A DNA stretch of 64,000 nucleotides from the NCBI RefSeq assembly GCF_037126465.1, contig NC_088204.1:23070804-23134803 (forward strand), written 5' to 3'. A model generated the notes under the pieces. The model saw only the letters and a program-made list of their open reading frames with translations, ran no database searches and was not told where the DNA came from. Made by a program: the position numbers and the translations under genes. Positions 1 to 9,229 of the stretch are shown here, one piece after another (the first letter of the stretch is position 1; each line of letters begins with the position of its first letter). Source of the DNA: Ornithodoros turicata (taxonomy: Eukaryota > Arthropoda > Arachnida > Ixodida > Argasidae).

Positions 1-493
1 TATAATGAATGACTGATGCGGACCACTGGTGAATTACACCAGCTTCCAGCCTCTCAGTGTGCTTGACAAATCCTTTCAGGAGTCAAACTTAAAAAAAAGA
101 GGACATCATCTCTATGAATTTCAGCACATTCACGGGGTGTGCAATCCATCTGCATTGATACCTGAAATGTAGAGTATACAGGGTCTTGTCAAGCGCTCTG
201 GTGTTCACGCCTTGGCCTCACCCTACACCTTGAGTGTCAGAGAAATTAAGCATACGTATTTACATCTAATTTAATTGACACAATGCCACTCAGTATCTTT
301 CAAATCCCTTTCAGAGAAACACCACGTAACGTTTTCTTATGCGTGCTGTATTATTACAGCAATTCATCCAGCCTTTGTCAATATCGGTTTAAGCAAACTT
401 TATTGTATTGTACACTTTTTCGGTTAGATGCCTCATCACGCAGTGACTCAGGTTCCTTTGTACCTTTGGTAGCCGCCTTCGTCATATCATACG
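1..493. other. No gene recognised
   Basis: I see no supportable gene. Open frames here are short and lack family motifs. The plus-strand frame at 283-543 has no recognisable domain and runs into a tandem duplication. Confidence 0.5.
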
Positions 494-637
494 CCCTTTA
501 TGTCTATCAACGTAGATATGTTGGTTGGCATAAGATATGCTAGTGAACACGCACACAACAGCACACCCTTTATGTCTATCAACACAGCTATGTTGGTTGG
601 CATAAGATATGCTAGTGAACATGCACACAAGAGCATT
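494..637. repeat. Two-copy tandem duplication, 72-bp unit
   Basis: A 72-bp unit starting CCCTTTATGTCTATCAAC is present twice in a row (494-565 and 566-637). The copies differ at only a few positions, so the duplication is recent. It holds no recognisable gene. About 150 bp without a gene follow before the SINE. Confidence 0.85.
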
Positions 638-789
638 GCACCCTCATCTTAAGGTACCGCGCTTCGTCATTCACGGGGGCTAACCTCTTAGACCAAAATT
701 TTGAGGCTTTGTATGTATTTGTCCCTTCTATGTTGTTCCAGCCTCAGAACATCCGTTCTTTCATGTTCATCAGTTGCCGCCTGCGTCGA

Positions 790-1045
790 TCCCGTCGTAT
801 GAACGTGTGTGTGAGTGAGCAAAAATGTAAGAGTGAAAGGAGGATGAGTGAGACAGAGTGGCTGGTTTGTCTCTTCAGATGACGCACCCTGGAAGTCGGT
901 GAGAAGGCGTGTTAGCTTAGCTCAATTGGTAAAGCCCTGGACCGGCAATCCAGAAGATGTGGGTTGGAGTCCTACAGCTGGCTAACCTTTTCAGTGACTT
1001 TCTCTTTCATCGTTAAATTCTCTTGTGCATTCTTTTAATGCCACG
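790..1045 (+). mobile_element. tRNA-derived SINE (Ruka-like)
   Basis: The core at 911-986 folds as a tRNA. A 7-bp acceptor stem pairs GTTAGCT with GGCTAAC. The A-box-like stretch is TAGCTCAATTGGTAAAGC. A 5-bp anticodon stem CTGGA/TCCAG closes a 7-nt loop, and the B-box is GGGTTGGAGTCC. A GTGAGTGAG-rich leader and a TCTCTTCAGATGACGCACCC block precede it, as I remember for tick Ruka SINEs. C at the position before the anticodon, the imperfect D stem and the altered B-box argue against a working tRNA gene. SINEs of this kind are copied by LINE machinery from RNA polymerase III transcripts. The outer limits are approximate. Confidence 0.7.
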
Positions 1046-1256
1046 GTGTGGCTGCACCTTTCGAGAACTTTTTCCTCCTGTCCTTGCCCCCTCAGGGAAA
1101 CCAGAGAAACGGGGCCGTACCCTTCTTATTGAAAAGGATGCACCTATTGTTTCATCGGTTTCCCCACAAAGGGAGCAGTGTGTGTCGGTCCTCGGTGAAT
1201 CTAAGTCGTCAGTTTTTTTCCTGCCGTTGTCGCAACTTGGCCCACCATTCCCTCGT

Positions 1257-2003
1257 TCAGAGGACTTCCGCGCGTGCCTCAAACACGAGTCTACTTGATG
1301 TTGAATTATCGTAGAGTGCCTTCTCCGCCTTTATTACCTCTTTCTCAGTTGCGTAAATTCGAAGTGCTGATTTTAGGTTTACTTGTTTGCGCCATAGGGT
1401 CGTTTCCCAAAAACAAACGTGGTTCCGAATGGTACCGCGATTTACATGGTCCTCGTCAGACAACGTCTTTTCACTTAGCTCCACGGTTTTCAGATAGGAC
1501 CGTGGTTTTTTCCGCCAACCAGTGTAGTGATCCTTATATATCATTTTTCTATATATCTTGTTCAGAATCCACGTCTCTGGCATTGTCCTGCTCCTTTCCT
1601 CGTACGTAATTTTTGCTTTTACTTCCCTCACACCAAAGCTAGACCAGCCCAAGCCCCCTTGTATAGCTGCATTGGGCGCTGATCTGTGGGTATTAAGTGC
1701 TATATGGCCGTCTTCTCTTTGTTTTCCCTCGAGGGGTCCGGTTGTGGCCGACGAAAAGTATAATACTGCGTTCCCAGAGGTGAGCCCGGGAACTGCTGCT
1801 GCCTTCCATAACTCCCTTGTCACCTCAAAACGATTGAATGACCGCAGTGTTCGCGCCCGTAGCATCCCGACATATTTCGTCGCTTTCTTTCGCGTCTGGT
1901 CTTCATGTTCCTTTAGGTATTTTTCGTCTGTCGAGATGGTCACTCCGAGGTACTTGATTTTCCATTGAGATTCCATTGCACTTACTATCATACATACATA
2001 CAT
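1257..2003 (-). pseudogene. Non-LTR retrotransposon reverse transcriptase, C-terminal part
   Basis: One open frame of 248 codons carries the KYLGV motif near its start, typical of the end of the palm/thumb region in LINE reverse transcriptases. The basic C-terminal stretch of jockey/CR1-like elements follows. The catalytic FADD-type motif and the endonuclease would lie upstream and are absent, so this is a 5'-truncated copy. It begins next to a CATA microsatellite. The unbroken frame suggests a fairly recent insertion. The exact clade is uncertain. Confidence 0.7.
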
Positions 2004-2012
2004 ACATACATA
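1989..2012. repeat. CATA microsatellite
   Basis: About six tandem copies of the tetranucleotide CATA lie between the truncated LINE and the left end of a DIRS-like element. Confidence 0.9.
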
Positions 2013-2618
2013 GGCACTTACTATCAGGGCTGGACAACTGCATTTCCCTCTTCTGACAAGCTCATGTCAAATTTAGAGCAAAAGTTATGATTTCCGACTC
2101 CAGAGCGCGCCGGCTCCCCTTATTCCTTGCACCGGATGCAGAACCCATACTTCCGAGTAGAAGGGCCCCGTCAGTCCACCGTATGAGTTGTAGCTATCTT
2201 CTCCTGCCCATTCGCCTACCAGAGGAAATGCACACTCCACGCGAAGATGGCTTCGGAGAATACAGCCTACAACTCTGGGATGAAATAATGAGATGAGATA
2301 GAATCCCTGTCTGCACTACTGCCAGTGAAACCAAGGGGCATCTAGTTCAACAACAACAACACATTTATTCACATACCGTGACAACAGGCTAGTACTGCGC
2401 GTCTGCTCCCCAAACAGTCAACCGAACCGCTCCCAGACGATGGTAGAAAGAAGCCCCCGCTGCTGCTTTTATTACCCGTTATACGCCCCCAAAGTGTGTT
2501 GCAGACACACGTACACCTGATAAGTCGTCGCGACCTCGTTGATAGCCACATAACCAAAGATAAGATACAAATGGAAACTCTTGTTCCCACAGAGTAATGA
2601 CAACTACAAAGGAGTAGG

Positions 2619-3152
2619 GTGAGCACGCAATGGGGTTTATTTTCTCAAAGGCAAAGTAGGTGGTGGACCCCCCAGTCTCTTGGTCACCCTCCGTTGATCC
2701 TCGCCTCCCGGCACCCTCCCGAGCCGGGGCCCGCATCTCGGGGGATGAGCCCCGGCACTGTGAAGAGTGGGAGCTTCCGTCGTGGGAAGTCCGCCAGGGC
2801 CTTCCGGCAGCGCTCCTGGCAGCCTTCGGCGCCCCAGTGGCTTCGGATGAATTCCATGAGCACAGGTGGAGTTTCCCGGGGCCCCACACATGACAATCCT
2901 GTCAGCCAATCATTGGTTGCGGGGTCAGCGTCCTTGAGCTCTAGCATGGAAAGGGGAGGTGGTGGTAAGCTGCAAGGGGTCCCCGGTGCTGAGATTCTCG
3001 TCATTGTGCTCCCCAGCAACTGATTCGGTCTCGATGGCTACCTCCTCCACCTGGAGTGGCGGCAGCCGTTGCACCAGGGACGCCACCTTGGACGCCAGCG
3101 ACTCAACTGTGGCAGGTCTGGGTCCTATTTTGGGGGAGTCGTCATGGTGGTC
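2619..3152 (-). pseudogene. gag: DIRS-like Gag, N-terminal part (copy A)
   Basis: Reading leftward from an ATG near 3152, the product has a short helix rich in V-E-S-L-A and L-P-P-L, also found in the Gag of copy B at 22250. It then has a block with W-L-x-G-L and VGPRE, and an RCRKAL segment. These three blocks recur in the same order in the copies at 21-22 kb and 59 kb, which is why I assign it to that family. Frames are broken between the blocks. It lies just downstream of a degenerate 20-bp repeat tract that also precedes the Gag of copy B. Confidence 0.55.
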
Positions 3153-3254
3153 ATGCCTGCACGAAAGAAGACAGTCGTCAAAAGGAAGCTACAAAAACGA
3201 GTTGGTTTGAGTTTGTTAGTGGCAGACCAGCTGAAAGGAGGTAATGTGATGCAA

Positions 3255-3390
3255 TTAAGGCATTTTGGCCTTTAAAAGTGACTATCCGGCCCAGAGGTGG
3301 TCATCCAACCTAAGCAGGACACCTCGGCCTGCAGAAGTGGCAATCCAGCCCAAATGTGGGCTGGCTAACAAAATTCGTTATCCGACCCAG
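3255..3390. repeat. Degenerate ~20-bp tandem repeat in DIRS-like 5' region
   Basis: Units like AGTGGCCATCCGGCCCA repeat imperfectly five to six times. A similar tract with different wording occupies 22395-22510 at the equivalent place in copy B. The position upstream of Gag in both copies suggests it belongs to the element's leader. Confidence 0.6.
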
Positions 3391-3391
3391 C

Positions 3392-3645
3392 AATTGAACC
3401 TCTGTATGCAATAAGGGGATAAGCCAATTTATCCCCTTTTCGCTGTTTTTGCTGCAATGACATCTACATACCAGTATGTACCTGCCAAAGAAAATTTAGG
3501 ACCCTATTGCAATTTATTGGCCCGCTACAGGAGGGTAAGAAATGGGAAATGCATGTATGTCAATGGGACGCACAATCAGATCAGGCCCCTTTTCTCGGTT
3601 TGGGATTTTTCGACTTATCCCCTTATTGCATACAGAGGTTCAATT
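3392..3645. mobile_element. MITE with perfect 32-bp terminal inverted repeats
   Basis: The arms 3392-3423 and 3614-3645 are exact reverse complements over 32 bp, starting AATTGAACCTCTGTATGC. The 190-bp centre has no gene. The outermost AATT is palindromic, so it could be either part of the arms or a 4-bp target duplication. No transposase of this family was seen in the window, so its superfamily is open. Confidence 0.8.
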
Positions 3646-3945
3646 ATTCTTGAAAAACAATGGCTAGGGTTGCCAAAATGAAAGGAGCGTCGCGTACGAT
3701 GTTACGAAGGGGGCTTCCGAGCAAAGCCTTCGTAAGAAGAAACCCGACGGGTGCCCAGGAATGTACTTATCTACGGAGAAAAAAGAAAGGGAAACAGAAA
3801 TGTGTAAGTGAAACTGCGAAGAAATTGTAGACTGTCTGAGTGATAAAACTTGACAGGGGCCTGTCAAAGAGGAAAGACGGGCTCTGCATCCGGTGCAAGG
3901 AATATATACCGCCTGGCATTGATACATAAACAACTGCTAGCATTT

Positions 3946-4340
3946 CTGGTCAAGGAGTAGCTAGAACTTACTTCAACCTCATTTCACAACAATCGTATCC
4001 CTTGTGTTTACCCTTCTGCCTCTGAACAATATTACAAATATGATATGCATGTGCGGCACGTACACATGTATGTACGTATGTTGCACACTACTCAGCACAA
4101 AGGACGGATGTGTTATTACCCTTTTGCAACATGCCATGTGCCAAAGCGATGTTTCACCGAAGGGTGGGTCTGCTTCATGAAAGACTTCACTTCGTTGTGT
4201 CTGTCGGTGACAAGCATACCCACTGTCATTCCCTGCAAACATACTCTAGTGACCTTTGGAGGCCCTCCTTTTCCATGCGATTACTGGAATCAACCTCAGT
4301 GGACTAGAAGAATGAGAATCTTGCATTACAATTTGATCAC
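3946..4340. other. No gene recognised
   Basis: Between the DIRS-like copy and the THAP remnant I see only short frames without motifs. Confidence 0.5.
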
Positions 4341-4617
4341 ACTGTATTAACTAATACATTTCATGCCTTCATGCTCATGGTACCAATTTACCTTTACTAT
4401 TTCCACATGTATAATGTGGTTGACCCCAGTTTCCAAGAGTGAGTATGTGCCAAAATCAGCAGAATGGCCAGGGGAATCCGCTCTACCGTCACCAGCAATG
4501 CAGAGCTCTTGGCCCCGTAGCTTGTCTAGCAGCATAGACTGCTCAGATTGCCACACATGTGCATGCATAGAAGATTCACATTTAATGAGCATTCAATCCG
4601 ATTGCTTGCAACCAACC

Positions 4618-5357
4618 TCAGTTAATGCTGGCAGCATGAAGAACCGCTGGTACTCGAAGTACTGAGTCTTTCGGAGGCTTTGAACACCCATGAACTGAAG
4701 CATGGGAAGGGCTGCTGCCCGAAAACAAAATACCACAGCACAACAGGATGTTCCCCAGGGCTTTGCTGTGGTGCATTGGCTGACTTGACTGCAGTGTAAC
4801 ATGTCGTTTCCAACAAGTCACTGTCGCCTTGACCATTGTAACAAAGCTTTTGAGGGTCACCACGCAGCCTGGTGTGCCACACTGCAGACATCTCTGGAGC
4901 AGTTGCCTGAGACACGATTCAAGTATCATATATTTTGTATCATCCGCAGTCCCAGTGGCAGGTTCCTCCATGAACATTACTCAACTGAATCAACAAAAGA
5001 AAACACAACAGATATCAAAACACCACAATCAACCCACAATGTTTCCACAGAACACCTGTGGCACTCACCAGTCCCGTTCGCTGCTTCGTCGTTGTTATCG
5101 AAGAGCATAGGCACGGCATCCTTCTTCAGTGCCTTTCGCGTCTGGAGTCCGAATACTGCCATCAGGTGAAAATCCTCGTAACACTCCATGCCAAAATGTT
5201 TCGAGCACACTCGACTGTTCTTCCGCGGTGTCCAGTTTTCGAAGTTCATCGCACGCAACTACTGGTTCTGTACGACAGAATCCACAAAGAGTCTGTTGTA
5301 CGAAACCTGTTTGTTGTCTTCACACTTGTTGGTACACCGAGGTGCACAGCACTTCAT
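4618..5357 (-). pseudogene. THAP zinc-finger, transposase-derived protein, broken
   Basis: From the ATG at 5357 the frame gives a THAP-type C2CH finger. MKCCAPRC supplies the first two cysteines and VCSKHF the distal Cys and His. The THAP tail FGLQTRKALKKDAVP follows. An in-frame TAG sits at 5259-5261 between the two halves. Further left a second open frame (4977-4618) has CLRQLLQRCLQC, two more cysteines and SQPMHHSKALGNILL. I associate this with THAP-fused DNA-transposon proteins (Kolobok- or ISL2EU-like). THAP domains bind DNA in transposon ends or promoters. No DDE domain remains recognisable, so this is a truncated relic. Confidence 0.65.
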
Positions 5358-5725
5358 TTCGCACAACTTGTGCTGGCGTGTATGCACTGACAAGCTGTGA
5401 GAACAGTGACAACCGATGCCTAGCGAAATAGACCTATCAAAGGCAAAGCCGTACTCGTTCGCTGTGACTCGTACGCGCGACTCTTGGTTTTGATTCCCGT
5501 GTGTCCAAGATTATCACGAAGTAACGAGGCCTATGAAGAAGGCGAAAGCCAGCAGGAGCAGGATAGGAAGCAGCCTGCCGATTGCTGCCAATTGCGAAAC
5601 TGCGAGCAAGTAAGCAAGCCAAGAAGAGCCAAAGCTGACCGTGACGTCAGTGGTTTGTGCGGACGATAGGGCGGCGAAGCAAAAAATCGATTTCTCCGTA
5701 AATACAGTGTATTTGGCAAAACTAT

Positions 5726-7121
5726 TTAGGAGGTACACTCAGGAGGCACCAACCTTTGTGCCTGCTCGTTTTTGTTGTGATCTGTCACACCGAATTTTCC
5801 CCGGAGCTGACCTTTAATATGGTGCATGTCCCTCCACTGAGCTTCACAGGAAGACGCGTCCTTGTCAGGAAGAAATTGGGATGCTAGCTCAGTAATGGGC
5901 TCCTGTACCCTCTTCAACGCATTATCCACAGAAGGAACCAACACCTTTTGCAGCTGCTGAATATTTTCACGCAGTCATTGGTAGAGTTGATTGAAAAGTT
6001 CAAAAATGAAGCGTCGGCCCCGGAGGCAAAGATCCTTCACATTTTCCACTGATAAATGTGCACTCTCCACTGCTGTTTCGAACTGGTATCCAAAGTAAGG
6101 ACTGGGGTCCTGGTGCTCTTTTGATGTTCACGGTGAAGATGTCGTGTTATGTTGGCAGCAATGCCCTGACGCCATTGACCTTACGAGACCCACCAAATCT
6201 CTGAAGTTTAGTTGGATCCTGTTGTTCTGCTTGATAGGACATGTTGACCCGATGCGCTTCAGCCTATACCCACTCAAGCAGTGACAGGTACCACCTGTTA
6301 GTTGAGTCTTTGAACATCTCCGCAAGCACCAATGCTGTATAGCAGTTCTTATCTGTCTGTGCCTTATGGAAGACCTGTCCCACTGGGCAAGAATCACTGC
6401 TGTATAAATGGGCAACCAGCGGGTGTCACAAGCTTGAAGTATTGTTAGCGGAGTCTCGCCGTCGTTCAGTTCACCATACAAATCTCTGTACTCCGTCTTG
6501 CCGCGGAATGCGAGAACCACCGATACGTTTCTCGAACAAGAAATTCAACGTTTCGGGGCAGGCAGGAGGAGGCATCAGAAACGGCGAGCTACACCGAGTG
6601 GCATACACACCGCACCATAATGAGACGAGGGCGATCTCGTCGAAGCCTGACGTAGATGCCGCTGTTTACCCTTGTCATGACACTTGCGTTGTTCACACCG
6701 ACGCCAAAAGGTTCACGTGGTTTAACGCCTTAGCTCGAAGTCCATCAATGAGCGCTGATGCGATGCCTTCGGCATTACATTGCTTTAACTGTTGCAGGGC
6801 TAGAAATGTCGATACAATCCCGGAGTTTGACGAGGAAAAATATCTTGTTACAACTCCCAGCACTATGACCACACTGATGTCGGTGGACTCTTCTATTAGC
6901 ACGCTGTATTTCTGCTCACCAATATCGTTACGCAACGACGACGCAAAGTGTGGTCCAAGGACATTCTTGATTACATTGGTGCATTTTCTGCGATGCATCC
7001 AGATTTTCGAAGCGACTTTGTTGACGTCAAAGACCCCTCTGCATGCCTCCCCCAAGTGGTGCACACTATTCATAGCACAGTGTAGCCTGACATCGAAAGG
7101 GTCCCCTGACATCGGCATCAA
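5726..7121 (-). pseudogene. hAT-superfamily transposase remnant
   Basis: Three successive minus-strand frames read as one decayed protein. The first (7121-6693) has HRRKCTNVIKNVLGP and LIEESTDIS, the first catalytic Asp region of hAT transposases of the ZMYM/SCAND3-like branch. The second (6520-6128) has TILQACDTRWLPIYTAV, another conserved block. The third (5944-5726) has a QFLPDKD segment. The BED finger and the C-terminal dimerisation domain are missing, and the frames shift at least twice. The 300 bp to its left (5400-5720) hold no recognisable gene. Confidence 0.7.
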
Positions 7122-7454
7122 CCACGGCTTGTACTTATCTTCTTATCTTCCTTATGCCGGGAATCCCTGAAGGTCTGTTTGTATGTCTTTTTTTTTGTCT
7201 GCCATAGTTCAGGGCCAGTCACGTTTACAAACCATTTATTTTCGATTCTGAAATTCTGTTGCAACTATGCTAAGCATAGTTCACTGGCAAGGAACAAGAA
7301 CAAGTCCAAAGAAGATGCTCGGTAACGAAAATGAGAAGGTGGAAGGGGCAATTCAAACAGCGGCGCCAGTTGTGCAGATGGATCAGATTGGTTACGGTCG
7401 AGAAGCGGAAAGGACGAACAGCAAACGGTCTTAGCGGACACACTTGCCCTCCAG

Positions 7455-7712
7455 TCCCGGAGCAGCTCAGTCGGTAACATGCTGGCTTGCTGAGCTCAAA
7501 ATTACAGGTTCAATCTCGGCCGAAGACGGCAGCAATGTGGGAGAGGCAAACATTGCTTCCAGTACCGTGCGTCGGAGGTTTCCGGCGCTCATCAAAAGAA
7601 CCCCAGGTGATCGAAATTATTCGCAGTCCTAACCTGCGGCACTTGCAGCATGTCGCCACACTAAGCAGACAAACCTTACGTGTAGCATCACGGCACCATT
7701 ATTATTATTATA
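7455..7712 (+). mobile_element. tRNA-derived SINE, second family
   Basis: An A-box-like AGCTCAGTCGGTAACATGC is followed by a B-box GGTTCAATCTC at 7507-7517. A conserved body then contains CGTGCGTCGGAGGTTTCCGG and AACCCCAGGTGATCGAAATT. It ends in an ATT trinucleotide tail at 7699-7711, the usual priming tail. I recall similar sequences in tick genomes but cannot verify the family name. Confidence 0.7.
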
Positions 7713-9012
7713 GTGGACACACGAACTCACTTGGAGGAAGAATCTCTCTCAAGGAGAGAGCTTTGCTTCTGCGATGGGGAGGGCAACGCCCCCTTTCCTC
7801 CATTTTTCCCATTCACGTCATTTTTGCCGTCTCGCAGGTTTGGCACGCAGTGCGCCCTGCACCTTGCGCACGTATACTTCCTCCATTGCCACCAGATGAT
7901 GACAGGTGTGTCCAAACCGAAACCAGCGTGAATACTTCTGCCTGCTAACGACGATGAAGCCCTGATTTGACGTGCCTCCACAAAATCATTCTCAAAGCCC
8001 GTAAAAGTAGCTAAATTGCAGAAAAATAGCTACATTTTGAGCTAGATACTGAGAAAAGAGCCAAGTTGGCTACTTGGAACTGGATGCAAATTTTTGTAGC
8101 TGCTTGCCTCCAAAAGTAGCTAAATTGGCAACACTAAACCGGTTGTGTGGTTTAACTTTTCACCACGGGATCGTGACCATAGTGGGGGCATTGCGCCTGC
8201 GCGTCGTCAACCTCCGCGCCATCTGTGGCAATTGTTCCCGATTCTAACTCGCACCTTTTATTTTCAAGAAAAACAAAAACGAACAAAAGGTATGTGTTAG
8301 ATTCGAGTAAATGTGTACTACTTCAATGATCTGCTCCATAGAGATAAGAATAGGAAGTTTAGTAATAGAACAATGAAAGCTTCGGTCCTTGAAGACATGA
8401 ACCGGGAAGTCATGAACCGCAGCCATCATCGACAGCACTGAGATGGAGGCTGAGGCAGAGGACTGCGACAGGTGCTCGAAGCCTTAACTACGGCTAAGCT
8501 GGCAGTCCTACGTTACCTTACCGCAACACTAGATGAAGCGCCGCCAGCAACAACTACTCAGGGATCTGCTGAACGAGTTACCCTCTACAGACCTGAGACA
8601 TCAGTTTATTATATGTTGAAGCATCACCTGAATTTTCTTGCTCTTTGGTGGTATAGAAATGTAAAAAAAAAAAAAAAAAAAAATTCAGGTACACTGGCCC
8701 TTGAGCAAGCAGTGTGTACTCAAATGGCAACATCTGTTGCCATTGGGTCTCTATGCACAAAAAATTCGATACACAGGCACATCTGTACACAGACTTGAAC
8801 CATAAATCACAAGCATAAAATTTTTTCTGGCACTCCTTACAACTGTACAACAAACTCCAAGTGGGCAGACACGTTATGCAAAAGGATTAGAAGAGTGAAA
8901 TTCGGCAAAACACTGCCTGTCAGCTGCGACACACAAGAAATGTTACGTTTAGAATGCCATATACGGCTTCATTTTTTCACAATTCTTGTTTCTGCAGCGT
9001 GCAGAACTTGTT
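7713..9012. other. No gene recognised; repeat traces
   Basis: I see no gene. GTAGCTAAATT recurs near 7998-8025 and 8112-8126, beside a GGCAACACT end typical of DNA-transposon tips. A poly-A run at 8661-8681 sits between ACCTGAATTTT and AAATTCAGGT, which are inverted copies of each other. These are probably small non-autonomous repeats. Confidence 0.4.
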
Positions 9013-9204
9013 GCAATTCTCGTGTGAGTCAGTTCAGGGCCCGGTCCAATTGTAGAAGAATGTTTATTCTACATAGCGTGGACAAACAAAAGGCGCGAGG
9101 TCCCACAGTATCTCGCTTATATACAGAAGAACAAGAAAAACACAAAGATACAATTCATAGTTTATGTCCTCCCGTTTAAGCATGTTCAAGCAATTCTCGT
9201 GTGA
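9013..9204 (-). mobile_element. Short LTR-like segment flanked by 15-bp direct repeats
   Basis: GCAATTCTCGTGTGA occurs at 9013-9027 and 9190-9204. The 162 bp between, read on the minus strand, contain a TATA box (TGTATATAAGC) and then an AATAAA (AGAATAAACATTC). That is the order expected in a compact LTR (promoter, then polyadenylation signal). It lies at the 3' side of a Gypsy gag relic on the same strand. A 15-bp duplication is too long for an ordinary LTR element, so either the repeat belongs to the element or a target-primed process made it. Confidence 0.4.
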
Positions 9205-9229
9205 ACTCCGGCCTCATCCTGTTCATCAC

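Larger units (their letters stand above)
2014..3950 (-). mobile_element. DIRS-like retrotransposon copy A, internally deleted
   Basis: DIRS elements encode Gag, reverse transcriptase and a tyrosine recombinase and end in inverted repeats. At the left is ACTTACTATCAGGG, the reverse complement of the ACCCTGATAGTAAGT end seen at 23055-23070 and related to 56650-56930. A 20-bp block at 2123-2142 recurs in inverse orientation at 3883-3902, as expected for inverted terminal repeats. Inside I recognise only the Gag start (minus strand, about 3152-2619). Reverse transcriptase and recombinase are missing. A MITE interrupts the 5' part. Boundaries are approximate. Confidence 0.55.

Noticed and set aside
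911..986. Functional tRNA-Ala gene
   Set aside because: The base before the anticodon is C instead of T, the D stem and B-box are altered, and the flanks match a SINE body.
1013..1314. Overlapping frames on both strands
   Set aside because: No motif, overlap each other, and lie between a SINE and a LINE tail.
8578..8853. Minus frame with poly-Phe
   Set aside because: Produced by a poly-A run; not a gene.
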